A model generated the notes under the pieces. The model saw only the letters and a list, made by a program, of their open reading frames with translations. It was not told the DNA's origin and made no database searches. Position numbers and translations under genes: made by a program. A stretch of 13,957 nucleotides of DNA from Pseudomonadota bacterium (GTDB lineage: Bacteria; Pseudomonadota; Gammaproteobacteria; Steroidobacterales; Steroidobacteraceae). Shown one piece after another: positions 1 to 7,156 of the stretch (position 1 is the first letter of the stretch; each line of letters starts with the position of its first letter). Where the stretch lies: assembly GCA_023433465.1 (NCBI GenBank), contig JAEZCR010000054.1, positions 1 to 13,957 on the forward strand, written 5' to 3'.

Positions 1-49
1 CCGGTGAGGCATCTTCTCCCGGCTTTTCCGTGCCAGGCACCGTCTTCAT
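1..49 (-). CDS. Possible start of a further operon gene, cut by the window edge
   Basis: An ATG at 49-47 overlaps the TGA stop of the MacB-type permease (ATGA), the same junction style used elsewhere in this operon. The open frame gives 16 hydrophilic residues beginning MKTVPGTEK before the window ends. A second in-frame ATG lies at 12-10, with a GGGAG stretch only 3 bases in front of it. There are too few residues to recognise a family. From context, a second MacB-type permease or an outer-membrane factor would be plausible, but that is a guess. The frame reads through a short palindrome at 30-40, so it could instead be non-coding sequence after the operon. Confidence 0.35.
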   Translation of the reverse strand, partial: MKTVPGTEKPGEDASP

Positions 50-1320
50 TCGTGGCGTAGTGCTTCGATGGGAGCGAGGTTGGCTGCGCGGCGCGCGGGC
101 AGGATTCCGAACAACATGCCGACCAGCGCCGAGAATCCCGTGGCGCCGATGATTGCCCACCAGGGCACGGCCGGCGGCGGGAAGTGCGGGATCACCTTCG
201 ACGCGAGCACACCTAACAACCATCCAAGCCCGATGCCGATGATGCCGCCGATCACGGCGAGCACCATGGCTTCGATCAGGAACTGCATCAGGATGAACTT
301 GCGCGGCGCGCCGAGCGCCTTCGCGATGCCGATCTCGCGCGTCCGCTCCGTGACCGACACCAGCATGATGTTCATGATGCCGACACCGCCCACGAGCAAC
401 GAGATCCCGACCACCGCGGAAATGACCAGCGTGATGGTGCCGGACACGCGCTCGATGGTCTCCGTGAGCGACTGCGAAGTCATGACCTGGAAGTCGTCGG
501 GAGCCTTCGGGCCTATCTTGTGCGCGCGGCGCAGCAGCGCGGTGATGCGGCTGGTGACGTCGTCGACCGCGTCGAGATCGTCGACGGTGAGCATGATCGC
601 CATGTCCGGCTGGCGCTGCGGACCGGCCAGCGCGAGGCCCGTCTCGAACGGGACGACGACGTAGTTGTCCATGCTCTGCCCGAACATCTCGCCGCGCGGC
701 TCCATCGTCCCCACCACCTTGAACCACTCGCCGCCCACCTGGATGAACGTGCCGGTCGGATCCTCGGGTAGTTTGAGGTCGACGCGCGCCTTGTCGCCCA
801 GCACGACGACGCGCCGCCGCGTGTCGTTGTCGCTGTCCGTGATGAAACGTCCCTTGCGTGGATAGGACTGGTTGACGAGCTGGAACCAGCTCGTCGTCGC
901 GAACACCTGCGCGCCGCTGCTGTTTCCGGCGTGAGTCACCCCGCCCGGCAGGTTGAGCTGGGACATCGGCGTCACGTTGCTGATGCCCGCGATGCGGTAC
1001 TTTACGAGCTCGAGATCGACCGGCGTGAGCTTGTTCCACTTGCCGATCAGCCAGTCCTCGCGCGAGGTGTGCGACTGGATCTGCAGCGCGTTGCCGCCGA
1101 AGCCCTGGAACTCGTTCATGACGGAACGCGTGAGTCCCTGCAGCAGCGAGACGATGCAGATGACGGACGCGACGCCGATGATGACGCCGAGCATCGTGAG
1201 GAAGCTGCGCATGCGATGCGAGCGGATGCTGCCGAGCGCGGAGCGCACGCACTCCTGCACGGCGTAGAACAGCGCCTGCAGGCCGTTGACATCGTCGATC
1301 GGTGCGTTGTCCTGTTTCAT
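46..1320 (-). CDS. MacB/FtsX-type ABC transporter permease
   Basis: Inner-membrane permease of a MacB-like (type VII) ABC exporter, 424 residues from the ATG at 1320-1318. An N-terminal membrane helix (about 41-62, after the HRMRSFLTMLGVIIG segment) is followed by a periplasmic MacB_PCD-like domain of about 240 residues. The C-terminal FtsX domain has three membrane segments and the conserved TREIGIAKALGA loop. Known relatives use ATP hydrolysis in the cytoplasm to drive substrates from the periplasm through an adaptor and an outer-membrane channel. The frame is open 20 codons further upstream, but the ATG at 1320 overlaps the ATPase stop as ATGA, so I chose it. The ATPase is a separate gene here, unlike E. 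coli MacB, where it is fused. Substrate unknown. Confidence 0.93.
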   Translation of the reverse strand: MKQDNAPIDDVNGLQALFYAVQECVRSALGSIRSHRMRSFLTMLGVIIGVASVICIVSLLQGLTRSVMNEFQGFGGNALQIQSHTSREDWLIGKWNKLTPVDLELVKYRIAGISNVTPMSQLNLPGGVTHAGNSSGAQVFATTSWFQLVNQSYPRKGRFITDSDNDTRRRVVVLGDKARVDLKLPEDPTGTFIQVGGEWFKVVGTMEPRGEMFGQSMDNYVVVPFETGLALAGPQRQPDMAIMLTVDDLDAVDDVTSRITALLRRAHKIGPKAPDDFQVMTSQSLTETIERVSGTITLVISAVVGISLLVGGVGIMNIMLVSVTERTREIGIAKALGAPRKFILMQFLIEAMVLAVIGGIIGIGLGWLLGVLASKVIPHFPPPAVPWWAIIGATGFSALVGMLFGILPARRAANLAPIEALRHE

Positions 1321-1997
1321 GCGGCCTGCGCCCGATCCTCGACGATGCGCCCGTCGTGCAATCGCACGACTCGATGGCAATGAGCCGCGATGGCTGGGTC
1401 GTGTGTCACGATGATGATCGTCATGCCTTCCCGATGCAGATCGGAGAACACGCCCATGATCTCGCGCGCGGTCTTGCTGTCGAGATTGCCGGTCGGCTCG
1501 TCGGCGAGCAGTACTTCCGGGCGACCCACCAGGGCCCGCGCGATCGCGACGCGCTGCCGCTGACCGCCGGAGAGCTCGTTGGGCTTGTGCAGCGTGCGAG
1601 CTTCGAGCCCCACGCGCGCCAGTGCCGCGACCGCGCGCTCGCGACGCACCGCGGGCGCGAGCCCACGATAGATCAGCGGCTGCGCGACGTTGTCCGCCAG
1701 ACTGGTGCGCGGCATCAGGTAATAGCTCTGGAAGATGAAACCGATCTTTCGGTTGCGCACGCGCGCGAGCTGATCCTCGCTGAGTCCGCCGACGACTTCG
1801 CCGTCGAGCGTGTAGGTCCCGGTCGTTGGAAGGTCCAGGCAGCCGAGCACGTTCATCATCGTCGACTTGCCGGATCCGGACGGCCCGATCAGCGCCACGA
1901 ATTCGTTGCGCGCGATGGAAAGATCGATGTCGGCAAGCGCGACCAGTTCCGTCTCACCCATCCGGTACGTCTTGCCGATGCCGCGTAGTTCGATCAC
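1317..1997 (-). CDS. LolD/MacB-family ABC transporter ATPase
   Basis: Cytoplasmic ATP-binding subunit, 226 residues, that should power the MacB-type permease encoded just downstream. Visible motifs are Walker A GPSGSGKS (38-45), the Q-loop glutamine at 90 in GFIFQSYYL, signature LSGGQ (142-146), Walker B VLLADEP (162-168), the D-loop at NLDS and the H-loop histidine 199 in VTHD. Length and sequence match the LolD/MacB/FtsE class. The start codon is GTG at 1997-1995 and overlaps the adaptor gene's TGA. The stop overlaps the permease ATG as ATGA. Adaptor, ATPase and permease are therefore translationally coupled and probably form one tripartite pump. Confidence 0.95.
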   Translation of the reverse strand: MIELRGIGKTYRMGETELVALADIDLSIARNEFVALIGPSGSGKSTMMNVLGCLDLPTTGTYTLDGEVVGGLSEDQLARVRNRKIGFIFQSYYLMPRTSLADNVAQPLIYRGLAPAVRRERAVAALARVGLEARTLHKPNELSGGQRQRVAIARALVGRPEVLLADEPTGNLDSKTAREIMGVFSDLHREGMTIIIVTHDPAIAAHCHRVVRLHDGRIVEDRAQAA

Positions 1998-3199
1998 TTG
2001 TTGGCGGCCAGTTCGGGCTTGACGTCGATGCCCACCTTTTCGCCGTCCAGCAGGAACAGCAGCGTTTTAGCCGGGCCGACGATGACCTGGTCACCTTCCT
2101 TCAAGCCGGCCGTGATCGCGATGTGGCTGTCGTCCGCGGTTCCGGTCGAGACCGCGCGTTTGACGGCGCGGCCCGCGTCGAAGACGAAAACACTCGCGAT
2201 GGACTTTTCCGCCTTCGAGGATTTCTCGGGATTGTCTTCGTAACGCAGCGCCTGCACGGGCACCGCGAGCACTTTCTCGTCGCCGTCCGATCCCGTGAGC
2301 ACCTCCGCGCGGCAACTCATCCCGGGGTGGAAGGTGACGCCGGTGGCGTTGGTGAGGCGCACGCGCACCGGGTAACTCTTGTTCTGCCCGGTGTACTGCC
2401 GCGGCGCGATCGCCACCTGCTCGACGACTCCCGTCAGCGTCTTGTCGGGAAACGCCGCGGGTACGACGCGCGCTTCGGCGCCGACCCGCACGCGCGCGAT
2501 GTCCGTTTCGTCCACGTTGATCTCGGCATCGATGCTGGTCGTGTCGGCCACGTCGACCAGCGTCGAGCCGGCGATGCCCGAGAAGCTAGGTACGGCGGTC
2601 TGACCCACCTTCACGTAGATAGCCGTCACCTTGCCGTCGAGCGGCGAGCGGATCTCTGTCTTCGCGAGATGCTCCTGCGCCTGCCGAAGCTGCGCGAGCG
2701 CCTGCGAGAGCTGCTCGCGGCTCGTGCGCAGGTCCACCTCGGCGAGATTGCGCGCCGACACAAGCTCCTCGAGGCTGTTGGCGTCCACCATCCCCTGCTC
2801 GCGCAGCGCCTCGAAACGTTTCGTCCGCGCGACCAGCGTGTCGAAATCCACCTGGCGGCGCTCGATGCTGAGCCGCGCCTGGCGCACCTGCGCCTCGCTC
2901 TGCTCGATCGCCGCCTGCGGCGCGCGTGGATCCAGCCGCATGAGCAGCTGGTCGCGCTTCACCTGGTCGCCCTCTTCGACGAGGATCTCCGTCACGCGGC
3001 CCGTGACCTCCGGCGCGAGCGTGACCTGGCTCTCGTAGGTCAGCGCGCCCGAGGCGAGCACGGTGGGCGTCAATGCACGCAGGCTGACATTCTCGACGTC
3101 GACCGTCTTGCCGGCGTCGTCACGCGTGAGTTTCAGCACCACCGGCAGCGCGATGAGCGCGGCGATGGCGCCGATGGAGATCCACTGTTTCCTCGTCAT
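1994..3199 (-). CDS. HlyD/MacA-type periplasmic adaptor (membrane fusion protein)
   Basis: Adaptor of 401 residues that links the inner-membrane MacB-type transporter to an outer-membrane channel. An uncleaved signal anchor (about 7-24) precedes a biotinyl-lipoyl-like half motif (APEVTGRVTEILVEEGDQV). A long alpha-helical hairpin (about 95-190) is rich in Gln, Arg, Ala and Leu. The second lipoyl half (IRSPLDGKVTAIYVKVGQ) and beta-barrel and membrane-proximal domains follow. This order is typical of MacA/HlyD/RND adaptors. It starts 6 bases after the Yip1-like gene and overlaps the ATPase start. No TolC-like gene is visible in the window, so the outer-membrane partner may be encoded beyond the left edge or elsewhere. 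Confidence 0.93.
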   Translation of the reverse strand: MTRKQWISIGAIAALIALPVVLKLTRDDAGKTVDVENVSLRALTPTVLASGALTYESQVTLAPEVTGRVTEILVEEGDQVKRDQLLMRLDPRAPQAAIEQSEAQVRQARLSIERRQVDFDTLVARTKRFEALREQGMVDANSLEELVSARNLAEVDLRTSREQLSQALAQLRQAQEHLAKTEIRSPLDGKVTAIYVKVGQTAVPSFSGIAGSTLVDVADTTSIDAEINVDETDIARVRVGAEARVVPAAFPDKTLTGVVEQVAIAPRQYTGQNKSYPVRVRLTNATGVTFHPGMSCRAEVLTGSDGDEKVLAVPVQALRYEDNPEKSSKAEKSIASVFVFDAGRAVKRAVSTGTADDSHIAITAGLKEGDQVIVGPAKTLLFLLDGEKVGIDVKPELAANK

Positions 3200-3205
3200 C
3201 GCGCG

Positions 3206-3907
3206 CTACCGGAAGGCAAGGAATGACCAGACGCCGTACATCACGGCCGTCGGCAGCAGGGTGAAGATCGCGCTGAACGTCCAGGAGCGCTGGCTCCAGA
3301 CCCGCACACCGATGATCATGAGGACGCAGGCCAGCACCGTCGGGATGCCGAGCGATTCGAACAAAGAGTGCCCCGGGCTTCCGAAGGGCCGATGCAGCAC
3401 GAGCTCGTTGATCGACAACGGCTGCAGCACGGATGGGCTTACCTGCGTGGTCCCGCTCATGAGCAGGAGGATCGCCCCCACCACGGTATTCATGAGCTGC
3501 GGCAGCGTCGTCCAGCAGCTCAGCGCGAACCAGTGTTTGAACTTCAGCTCGTGCGGTAGTTTGGTCACCTTCGCGGCCACGAGCATGTAGAGCGCCCACA
3601 GCAGCAGGACGACCGGCACTCCGATGACCGAACCTACCACGGAAGACCACAACAACGTGGTGCGCGTGAGCATGGACGTCGCCGCCGCCCGCTCGGCCTC
3701 CGGCAGCTTCTGGATGTCCGGGTTGTTGCTGAACATCAGGTCCTTGAACCATTCGATGTCCACGACGCTGTAGTACCACCAGGCCATCACGGCGGTGGAC
3801 ACGACCAGCAGCACGAGGGGGAACCAGAACCGCGGCCGCTCGCGCAGCTCGGCGAAGGCACTGGAGGGCGCGGTGGGCAGGGCCAGCGAGACGGCAAGGT
3901 TGTTCAT
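3206..3907 (-). CDS. Yip1-domain-like integral membrane protein
   Basis: Small membrane protein of 233 residues with about five hydrophobic segments (roughly 27-46, 87-113, 125-150, 185-203, 208-230). The SSAFAELRERPRFWFPLVLL opening is typical of bacterial Yip1-family proteins: a short cytoplasmic tail, then 'RPRFWFP' leading into the first helix. Function is unknown in bacteria; the family is often found beside transport genes. I chose the ATG at 3907-3905 because a GAGG lies 6 bases upstream. An ATG four codons earlier overlaps that ribosome binding site and has none of its own. The gene sits between two ABC transporter modules, so an accessory role for one of them is plausible but unproven. 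Confidence 0.75.
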   Translation of the reverse strand: MNNLAVSLALPTAPSSAFAELRERPRFWFPLVLLVVSTAVMAWWYYSVVDIEWFKDLMFSNNPDIQKLPEAERAAATSMLTRTTLLWSSVVGSVIGVPVVLLLWALYMLVAAKVTKLPHELKFKHWFALSCWTTLPQLMNTVVGAILLLMSGTTQVSPSVLQPLSINELVLHRPFGSPGHSLFESLGIPTVLACVLMIIGVRVWSQRSWTFSAIFTLLPTAVMYGVWSFLAFR

Positions 3908-3913
3908 GGGAGA

Positions 3914-3917
3914 CCTC
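3914..3917 (-). promoter_or_regulatory. Ribosome binding site that fixes the Yip1-like gene start
   Basis: GAGG on the minus strand, 6 bases before the ATG at 3907-3905. It overlaps the alternative ATG at 3919-3917, which makes the shorter protein the better call. Confidence 0.6.
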
Positions 3918-3948
3918 ATACCACGGAAATGGGTTAGTTAGTTGTGGT

Positions 3949-5595
3949 TCATGAATGCCGGGCGCGGCTCAGCGCCCAGGGAGGCAGGACTCCGATGAGC
4001 AGGATGCCCAGAGCGAAGTACGCGATGCCGGCGAAGCTCGTCACCGGCGTCCCGGCCCACAAGGCCAGGCCGAACGCTGCCGCAATCGCGAGGACACCGA
4101 ACGCGTAACGGGTGTTCAGGACTCGTTGCGCGAAGCCGTTCCAGGCGAGATAGGCGGCGGCGAGCGCCATCGCGATTCCTGAAACCCAGAAAGTCCCCAG
4201 GGCGAACATTCGCGGCAGGTTTTCCGGTGCAATTCCCTTTCGCTGCGCCAGGAACACCAGCATCAGCACGATGGACCAGGCAACGGGAAGCCACTGCACC
4301 GAGAACAGCAGGCGGGGATGTCGCGCCCGCAGCGCTTCGCGCGACGCCTGCCAGGCAACCACCGCGGCGGTGCCGATGATGGCGATGAGGACCGATGCGA
4401 CGTAAGCGAGGCCGGTCAATCCCGTCAGCTTGCCCGCCACCTTTTCGCGGAACGTCAGCAGTTTCGGGAGCAGGTCTTCCGTGCCGCCGAGCATCCTGTA
4501 TTCGCCCCAGGCGCTCATGAGCAGCACGGAGATCGATATGCCCACGCCGATCAGCATGAACGCGATCAGCACGCAGGCCGTGCGGATCATCACCTTGAGC
4601 GCGACCGCCTGCCTCGTGTCACACGGCTGTGTCATTTCGAATGCGCTGACGTACGTCCGCCCCTGCTTGCGCCGGACGCCGAACGCATTGTTGCCCAGTC
4701 CGAACAGCGCGATGGGTACGGAAAACATCGTTGCCGCGATGGCGATGGGCCGGATGTGCGCAATGGGAATGCTGATCGCGTACAACGCGAAATTCAGCAA
4801 CGCGATGATCAGCCCGATCATCAGCACCGGAAACCCGCTCGATCTGACCTCGAACCACAACTGAGCCTTCGTCGGAGATGAAGTCGGACACGGAATCCGG
4901 GGGCCGCGGATCAACCAGTCCGGAAACCCGCCCGATGTGCCCTTCCGGGGCTCGAAAGAGGTGAAGTCTCCGCGACGCTGCCGCGCTACGCCCAGCACCG
5001 TCAGCACGAACGAGGCGGCGCCGATCGCGACGAGCACCGCGTTCTCGCCCCACGAGAACTCGACATTCAGCGGCTGCTCCACGTTGTAGTACAACATGAA
5101 GAACATCGGCGCGCTGAAGACGATCGAGCCTATCCACTGGACGATGCGGTTGCGCGTCGACCATTGGCAGCAAGCGTATGCGAAGTGGTAGGACACCAGG
5201 ATCAGGATCATCGACGACATCGGCAACCATTTGCCGAACGCCACTCCAAGGGCCACCGCGGACAAGAGATAGAGCGCGGTGCTCGTGATTGCGTCGTACA
5301 GGATCGCGACGCCGACCAGCATGACGGTCGAGAGCGGCTTCGAATACCAGAGATGAAACGGGAAGCCTGGCTTGTACCCGTCCGCGAAGCGGCCGCCGTT
5401 GAGCTTCGCGATCGAGAACCAGATCATCGAGTGAATCGTGACGATCATCCAGAAGGCCGCCGTCGCGCCATTGCCGGAAAGCGTCATCGCAACGGAGCCG
5501 ACGACGATTCCGAGCGCGAGGCGCTGTCCGGCCTCGACACGAGTGAGCCGCCAGTTCTCCCACAACATCGCGACGATGGGCGCCGCGCGGTTCAT
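3949..5595 (-). CDS. Large ABC transporter permease, about 12 membrane segments
   Basis: Integral membrane protein of 548 residues, presumed permease for the ATPase encoded immediately upstream; its ATG overlaps that gene's TGA as ATGA. Two hydrophobic halves (about 25-202 and 255-540) are separated by a polar, Pro/Gly/Ser-rich stretch at 203-245, so it looks like two permease units in one chain. I see no catalytic motif and cannot assign it firmly to a named permease family; its place beside a CcmA/YtrB-like ATPase is the main evidence. A 41-base gap follows before the Yip1-like gene, the longest gap inside this operon. Substrate unknown; export or peptide-antibiotic resistance is an inference from YtrA-regulated operons in other bacteria. 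Confidence 0.82.
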   Translation of the reverse strand: MNRAAPIVAMLWENWRLTRVEAGQRLALGIVVGSVAMTLSGNGATAAFWMIVTIHSMIWFSIAKLNGGRFADGYKPGFPFHLWYSKPLSTVMLVGVAILYDAITSTALYLLSAVALGVAFGKWLPMSSMILILVSYHFAYACCQWSTRNRIVQWIGSIVFSAPMFFMLYYNVEQPLNVEFSWGENAVLVAIGAASFVLTVLGVARQRRGDFTSFEPRKGTSGGFPDWLIRGPRIPCPTSSPTKAQLWFEVRSSGFPVLMIGLIIALLNFALYAISIPIAHIRPIAIAATMFSVPIALFGLGNNAFGVRRKQGRTYVSAFEMTQPCDTRQAVALKVMIRTACVLIAFMLIGVGISISVLLMSAWGEYRMLGGTEDLLPKLLTFREKVAGKLTGLTGLAYVASVLIAIIGTAAVVAWQASREALRARHPRLLFSVQWLPVAWSIVLMLVFLAQRKGIAPENLPRMFALGTFWVSGIAMALAAAYLAWNGFAQRVLNTRYAFGVLAIAAAFGLALWAGTPVTSFAGIAYFALGILLIGVLPPWALSRARHS

Positions 5596-6497
5596 GCGGC
5601 CTCCGCCTGCTGGCGCGCGCGTCCGGCCCGCGCGAGGAAGATTTCCTCGAGCGTGGCGTCCCGCGATTCGACGACCTCACCACCGCGCGCGATGACCGAG
5701 TGGCGGAACTGCTCGGGCGAACCGCTGTGAATCACGCTCCACGAGCGGCCGCCACCTTCCACGGCCAGCGCGGTGTCGAGCACGGGCGGCTGATCGTAGT
5801 ACTCGACGAAGCGTACGCGGCTGCGCTGGTAATCGCGGCGAACGTCGTCGAGCGCGCCGCTCAGCGTCACGCGTCCCTGGAGCATCAGGGTCACGTGATC
5901 CGACATGCGTTCCACTTCGTCGAGCAGGTGCGAGGAGAAGATAACCGTGCGCCCGTCGTCGGCGACGGCGCGCACGACGGCATCGAGGATGTCGCGCCGG
6001 ACCATCGCGTCGAGTCCGGACGACGGTTCGTCGAGAATGAGCAGTTCGGGACGGTACGCCACCGCCGCGATGAGGCCCGCCTGCGCGCGCATGCCCTTCG
6101 AAAGCTCCTTGATCTTCCTGGAAGGATCGAGCGCGAAAGTCTCGAGCAGCTCGTTCGCATAGGCGGCATCCCAGGTCGGATGGTAAGCCTGCGTGTAACG
6201 CAGCAGCTCGTCGATGCGCATCCACTCCGGCAGCTCGCGCTCCTCGGATAGATAGCCGACGCGGCCGAGCACGCCGACCGGATCGCGCACCGGGTCCAGC
6301 CCGAACACGCGCACCGTTCCGCTCTCGGCTCGCAGCAGGCCGAGCAGATGCTTGAGCATCGTGGTCTTGCCGGCGCCGTTGGAGCCCACGAGCCCATATA
6401 CCTGGCCCGGAGTGGCGCGAAACGAAACGCCGTCCAGTGCCTTCTTGTGCTCGAAGGTCCGCGAGAGGTCACTTACGTCGACAACTGGCTGTTCCAT
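5592..6497 (-). CDS. ABC transporter ATPase (CcmA/YtrB-like)
   Basis: Cytoplasmic ATPase of 301 residues. Motifs are Walker A GSNGAGKT (38-45), signature LSKGM (132-136), Walker B LLILDEP (152-158), D-loop SGLD (160-163) and H-loop histidine 190 in SSH. The Q-loop region reads VGYLSEERELPEW, without the usual glutamine, a variation seen in some YtrB/CcmA-type ATPases. About 80 residues follow the nucleotide-binding domain, ending in the TLEEIFL segment common to drug-export ATPases. It starts 23 bases after the GntR regulator stop, with a GGAGGGAG purine-rich ribosome binding site, and overlaps the permease start. The regulator-ATPase-permease order matches YtrA-type operons. Confidence 0.95.
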   Translation of the reverse strand: MEQPVVDVSDLSRTFEHKKALDGVSFRATPGQVYGLVGSNGAGKTTMLKHLLGLLRAESGTVRVFGLDPVRDPVGVLGRVGYLSEERELPEWMRIDELLRYTQAYHPTWDAAYANELLETFALDPSRKIKELSKGMRAQAGLIAAVAYRPELLILDEPSSGLDAMVRRDILDAVVRAVADDGRTVIFSSHLLDEVERMSDHVTLMLQGRVTLSGALDDVRRDYQRSRVRFVEYYDQPPVLDTALAVEGGGRSWSVIHSGSPEQFRHSVIARGGEVVESRDATLEEIFLARAGRARQQAEAA

Positions 6498-6520
6498 GTT
6501 CTTCTCCCTCCGTCTCCGAT

Positions 6521-6946
6521 CTAGCTATTCGCCTCTTTCCTGGCTTCCGCCGATTCGGCGGAGCTCTCGTCCATCGCCGTCTTGCGGTCCCGGACCATCT
6601 TGAGAACGTCCTCCATGGAGAAGCTCAGCTGATGCGCCTCGGCCAGCAGCGCGTCGATGCGCTGCTCGATCACACGGCGGCGTTCCCGCAGCGCCACCTG
6701 CCGAGGCTTCCCCTCCGAAATGAACGTGCCCGAGCCCTGCCGCTTGTGAACGACACCCGCGGCTTCCAGCTCGCCGTACGCCTTCACGATCGTGTTCGGT
6801 GTGACCTTGAGTTGCAGCGCCAGCGTGCGGATCGGCGGCAGCTCCTCACCGGGCAGCAGCAGTCCCGAGGCCACCAAGTACTTGACCTGGTTGACAATCT
6901 GGCGGTAGATCGGCACGCCGTCGGTGACGTTGATGGTTATGTCCAC
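6521..6946 (-). CDS. GntR-family transcriptional regulator, YtrA subfamily
   Basis: DNA-binding repressor-type protein of 141 residues with a GTG start at 6946-6944. The N-terminal winged helix-turn-helix (about 11-78) shows the hallmark GVPIYRQIVNQVKYLVASG opening, the LPPIRTLALQLKVTPNTIVKAYGELE recognition region in overlapping parts, and the wing HKRQGSGTFIS. The C-terminal part is only about 60 residues of helix, too short for a FadR or UTRA effector domain; this defines the YtrA group, which usually controls an adjacent ABC transporter operon. It is the first gene of the operon and has an inverted repeat 31 bases upstream, so self-repression is likely. The effector is unknown; cell-envelope-active peptides are the usual inducers in known relatives. 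Confidence 0.93.
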   Translation of the reverse strand: MDITINVTDGVPIYRQIVNQVKYLVASGLLLPGEELPPIRTLALQLKVTPNTIVKAYGELEAAGVVHKRQGSGTFISEGKPRQVALRERRRVIEQRIDALLAEAHQLSFSMEDVLKMVRDRKTAMDESSAESAEARKEANS

Positions 6947-6977
6947 TGGGCCCTGGCTGCGAATTCTTCAGTTCAAG

Positions 6978-6997
6978 TGTATGGGTACAGTGATACA
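6978..6997. promoter_or_regulatory. Candidate operator of the YtrA-type regulator
   Basis: A perfect inverted repeat TGTAT-N10-ATACA lies 31 bases upstream of the GTG start of the GntR-family gene. YtrA-type regulators bind such dyads with TGTA/TACA-like half-sites and repress their own operon. The repeat is AT-rich within otherwise GC-rich sequence. A TTGACG -35-like hexamer sits just upstream on the minus strand (7010-7015), but no clean -10 at normal spacing was found, so the promoter itself is uncertain. Confidence 0.5.
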
Positions 6998-7114
6998 ATT
7001 GCGCGAGGCCGTCAAGCCGCGATGATTAGTTAGCCGCAGTGTGTGGGCGAGCCGTTCCGGACGAGCAGCTCGCGCGCGCCGTCGCGATGGACGCGCGGCG
7101 GAATCTTCGGAGGA

Positions 7115-7144
7115 GCCCGCGGCACGTCCGTGCGTGCCGCGGGC
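7115..7144 (-). terminator. GC-rich hairpin after the SMP-30-like gene
   Basis: Perfect 12-base arms (GCCCGCGGCACG and its complement) with a 6-base loop lie 12 bases past the stop of the SMP-30-like gene. No T-run follows on the minus strand, so it may act with Rho or as an mRNA 3'-end stabiliser rather than as a classical intrinsic terminator. It also separates this gene from the transporter operon transcribed in the same direction. Confidence 0.6.
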
Positions 7145-7156
7145 GTATTCAACGAA

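Noticed and set aside
1826..3226. Long plus-strand open frame of about 466 codons opposite the adaptor
   Set aside because: Its translation is rich in Arg, Asp, His and Gly and resembles no protein. It is the antisense shadow of a clear HlyD-type gene in GC-rich DNA.
3938..3952. Tiny frame of four codons (MNHN) overlapping the large permease stop
   Set aside because: Too short to be a gene call. It could help re-initiation of translation towards the Yip1-like gene, but nothing supports that.
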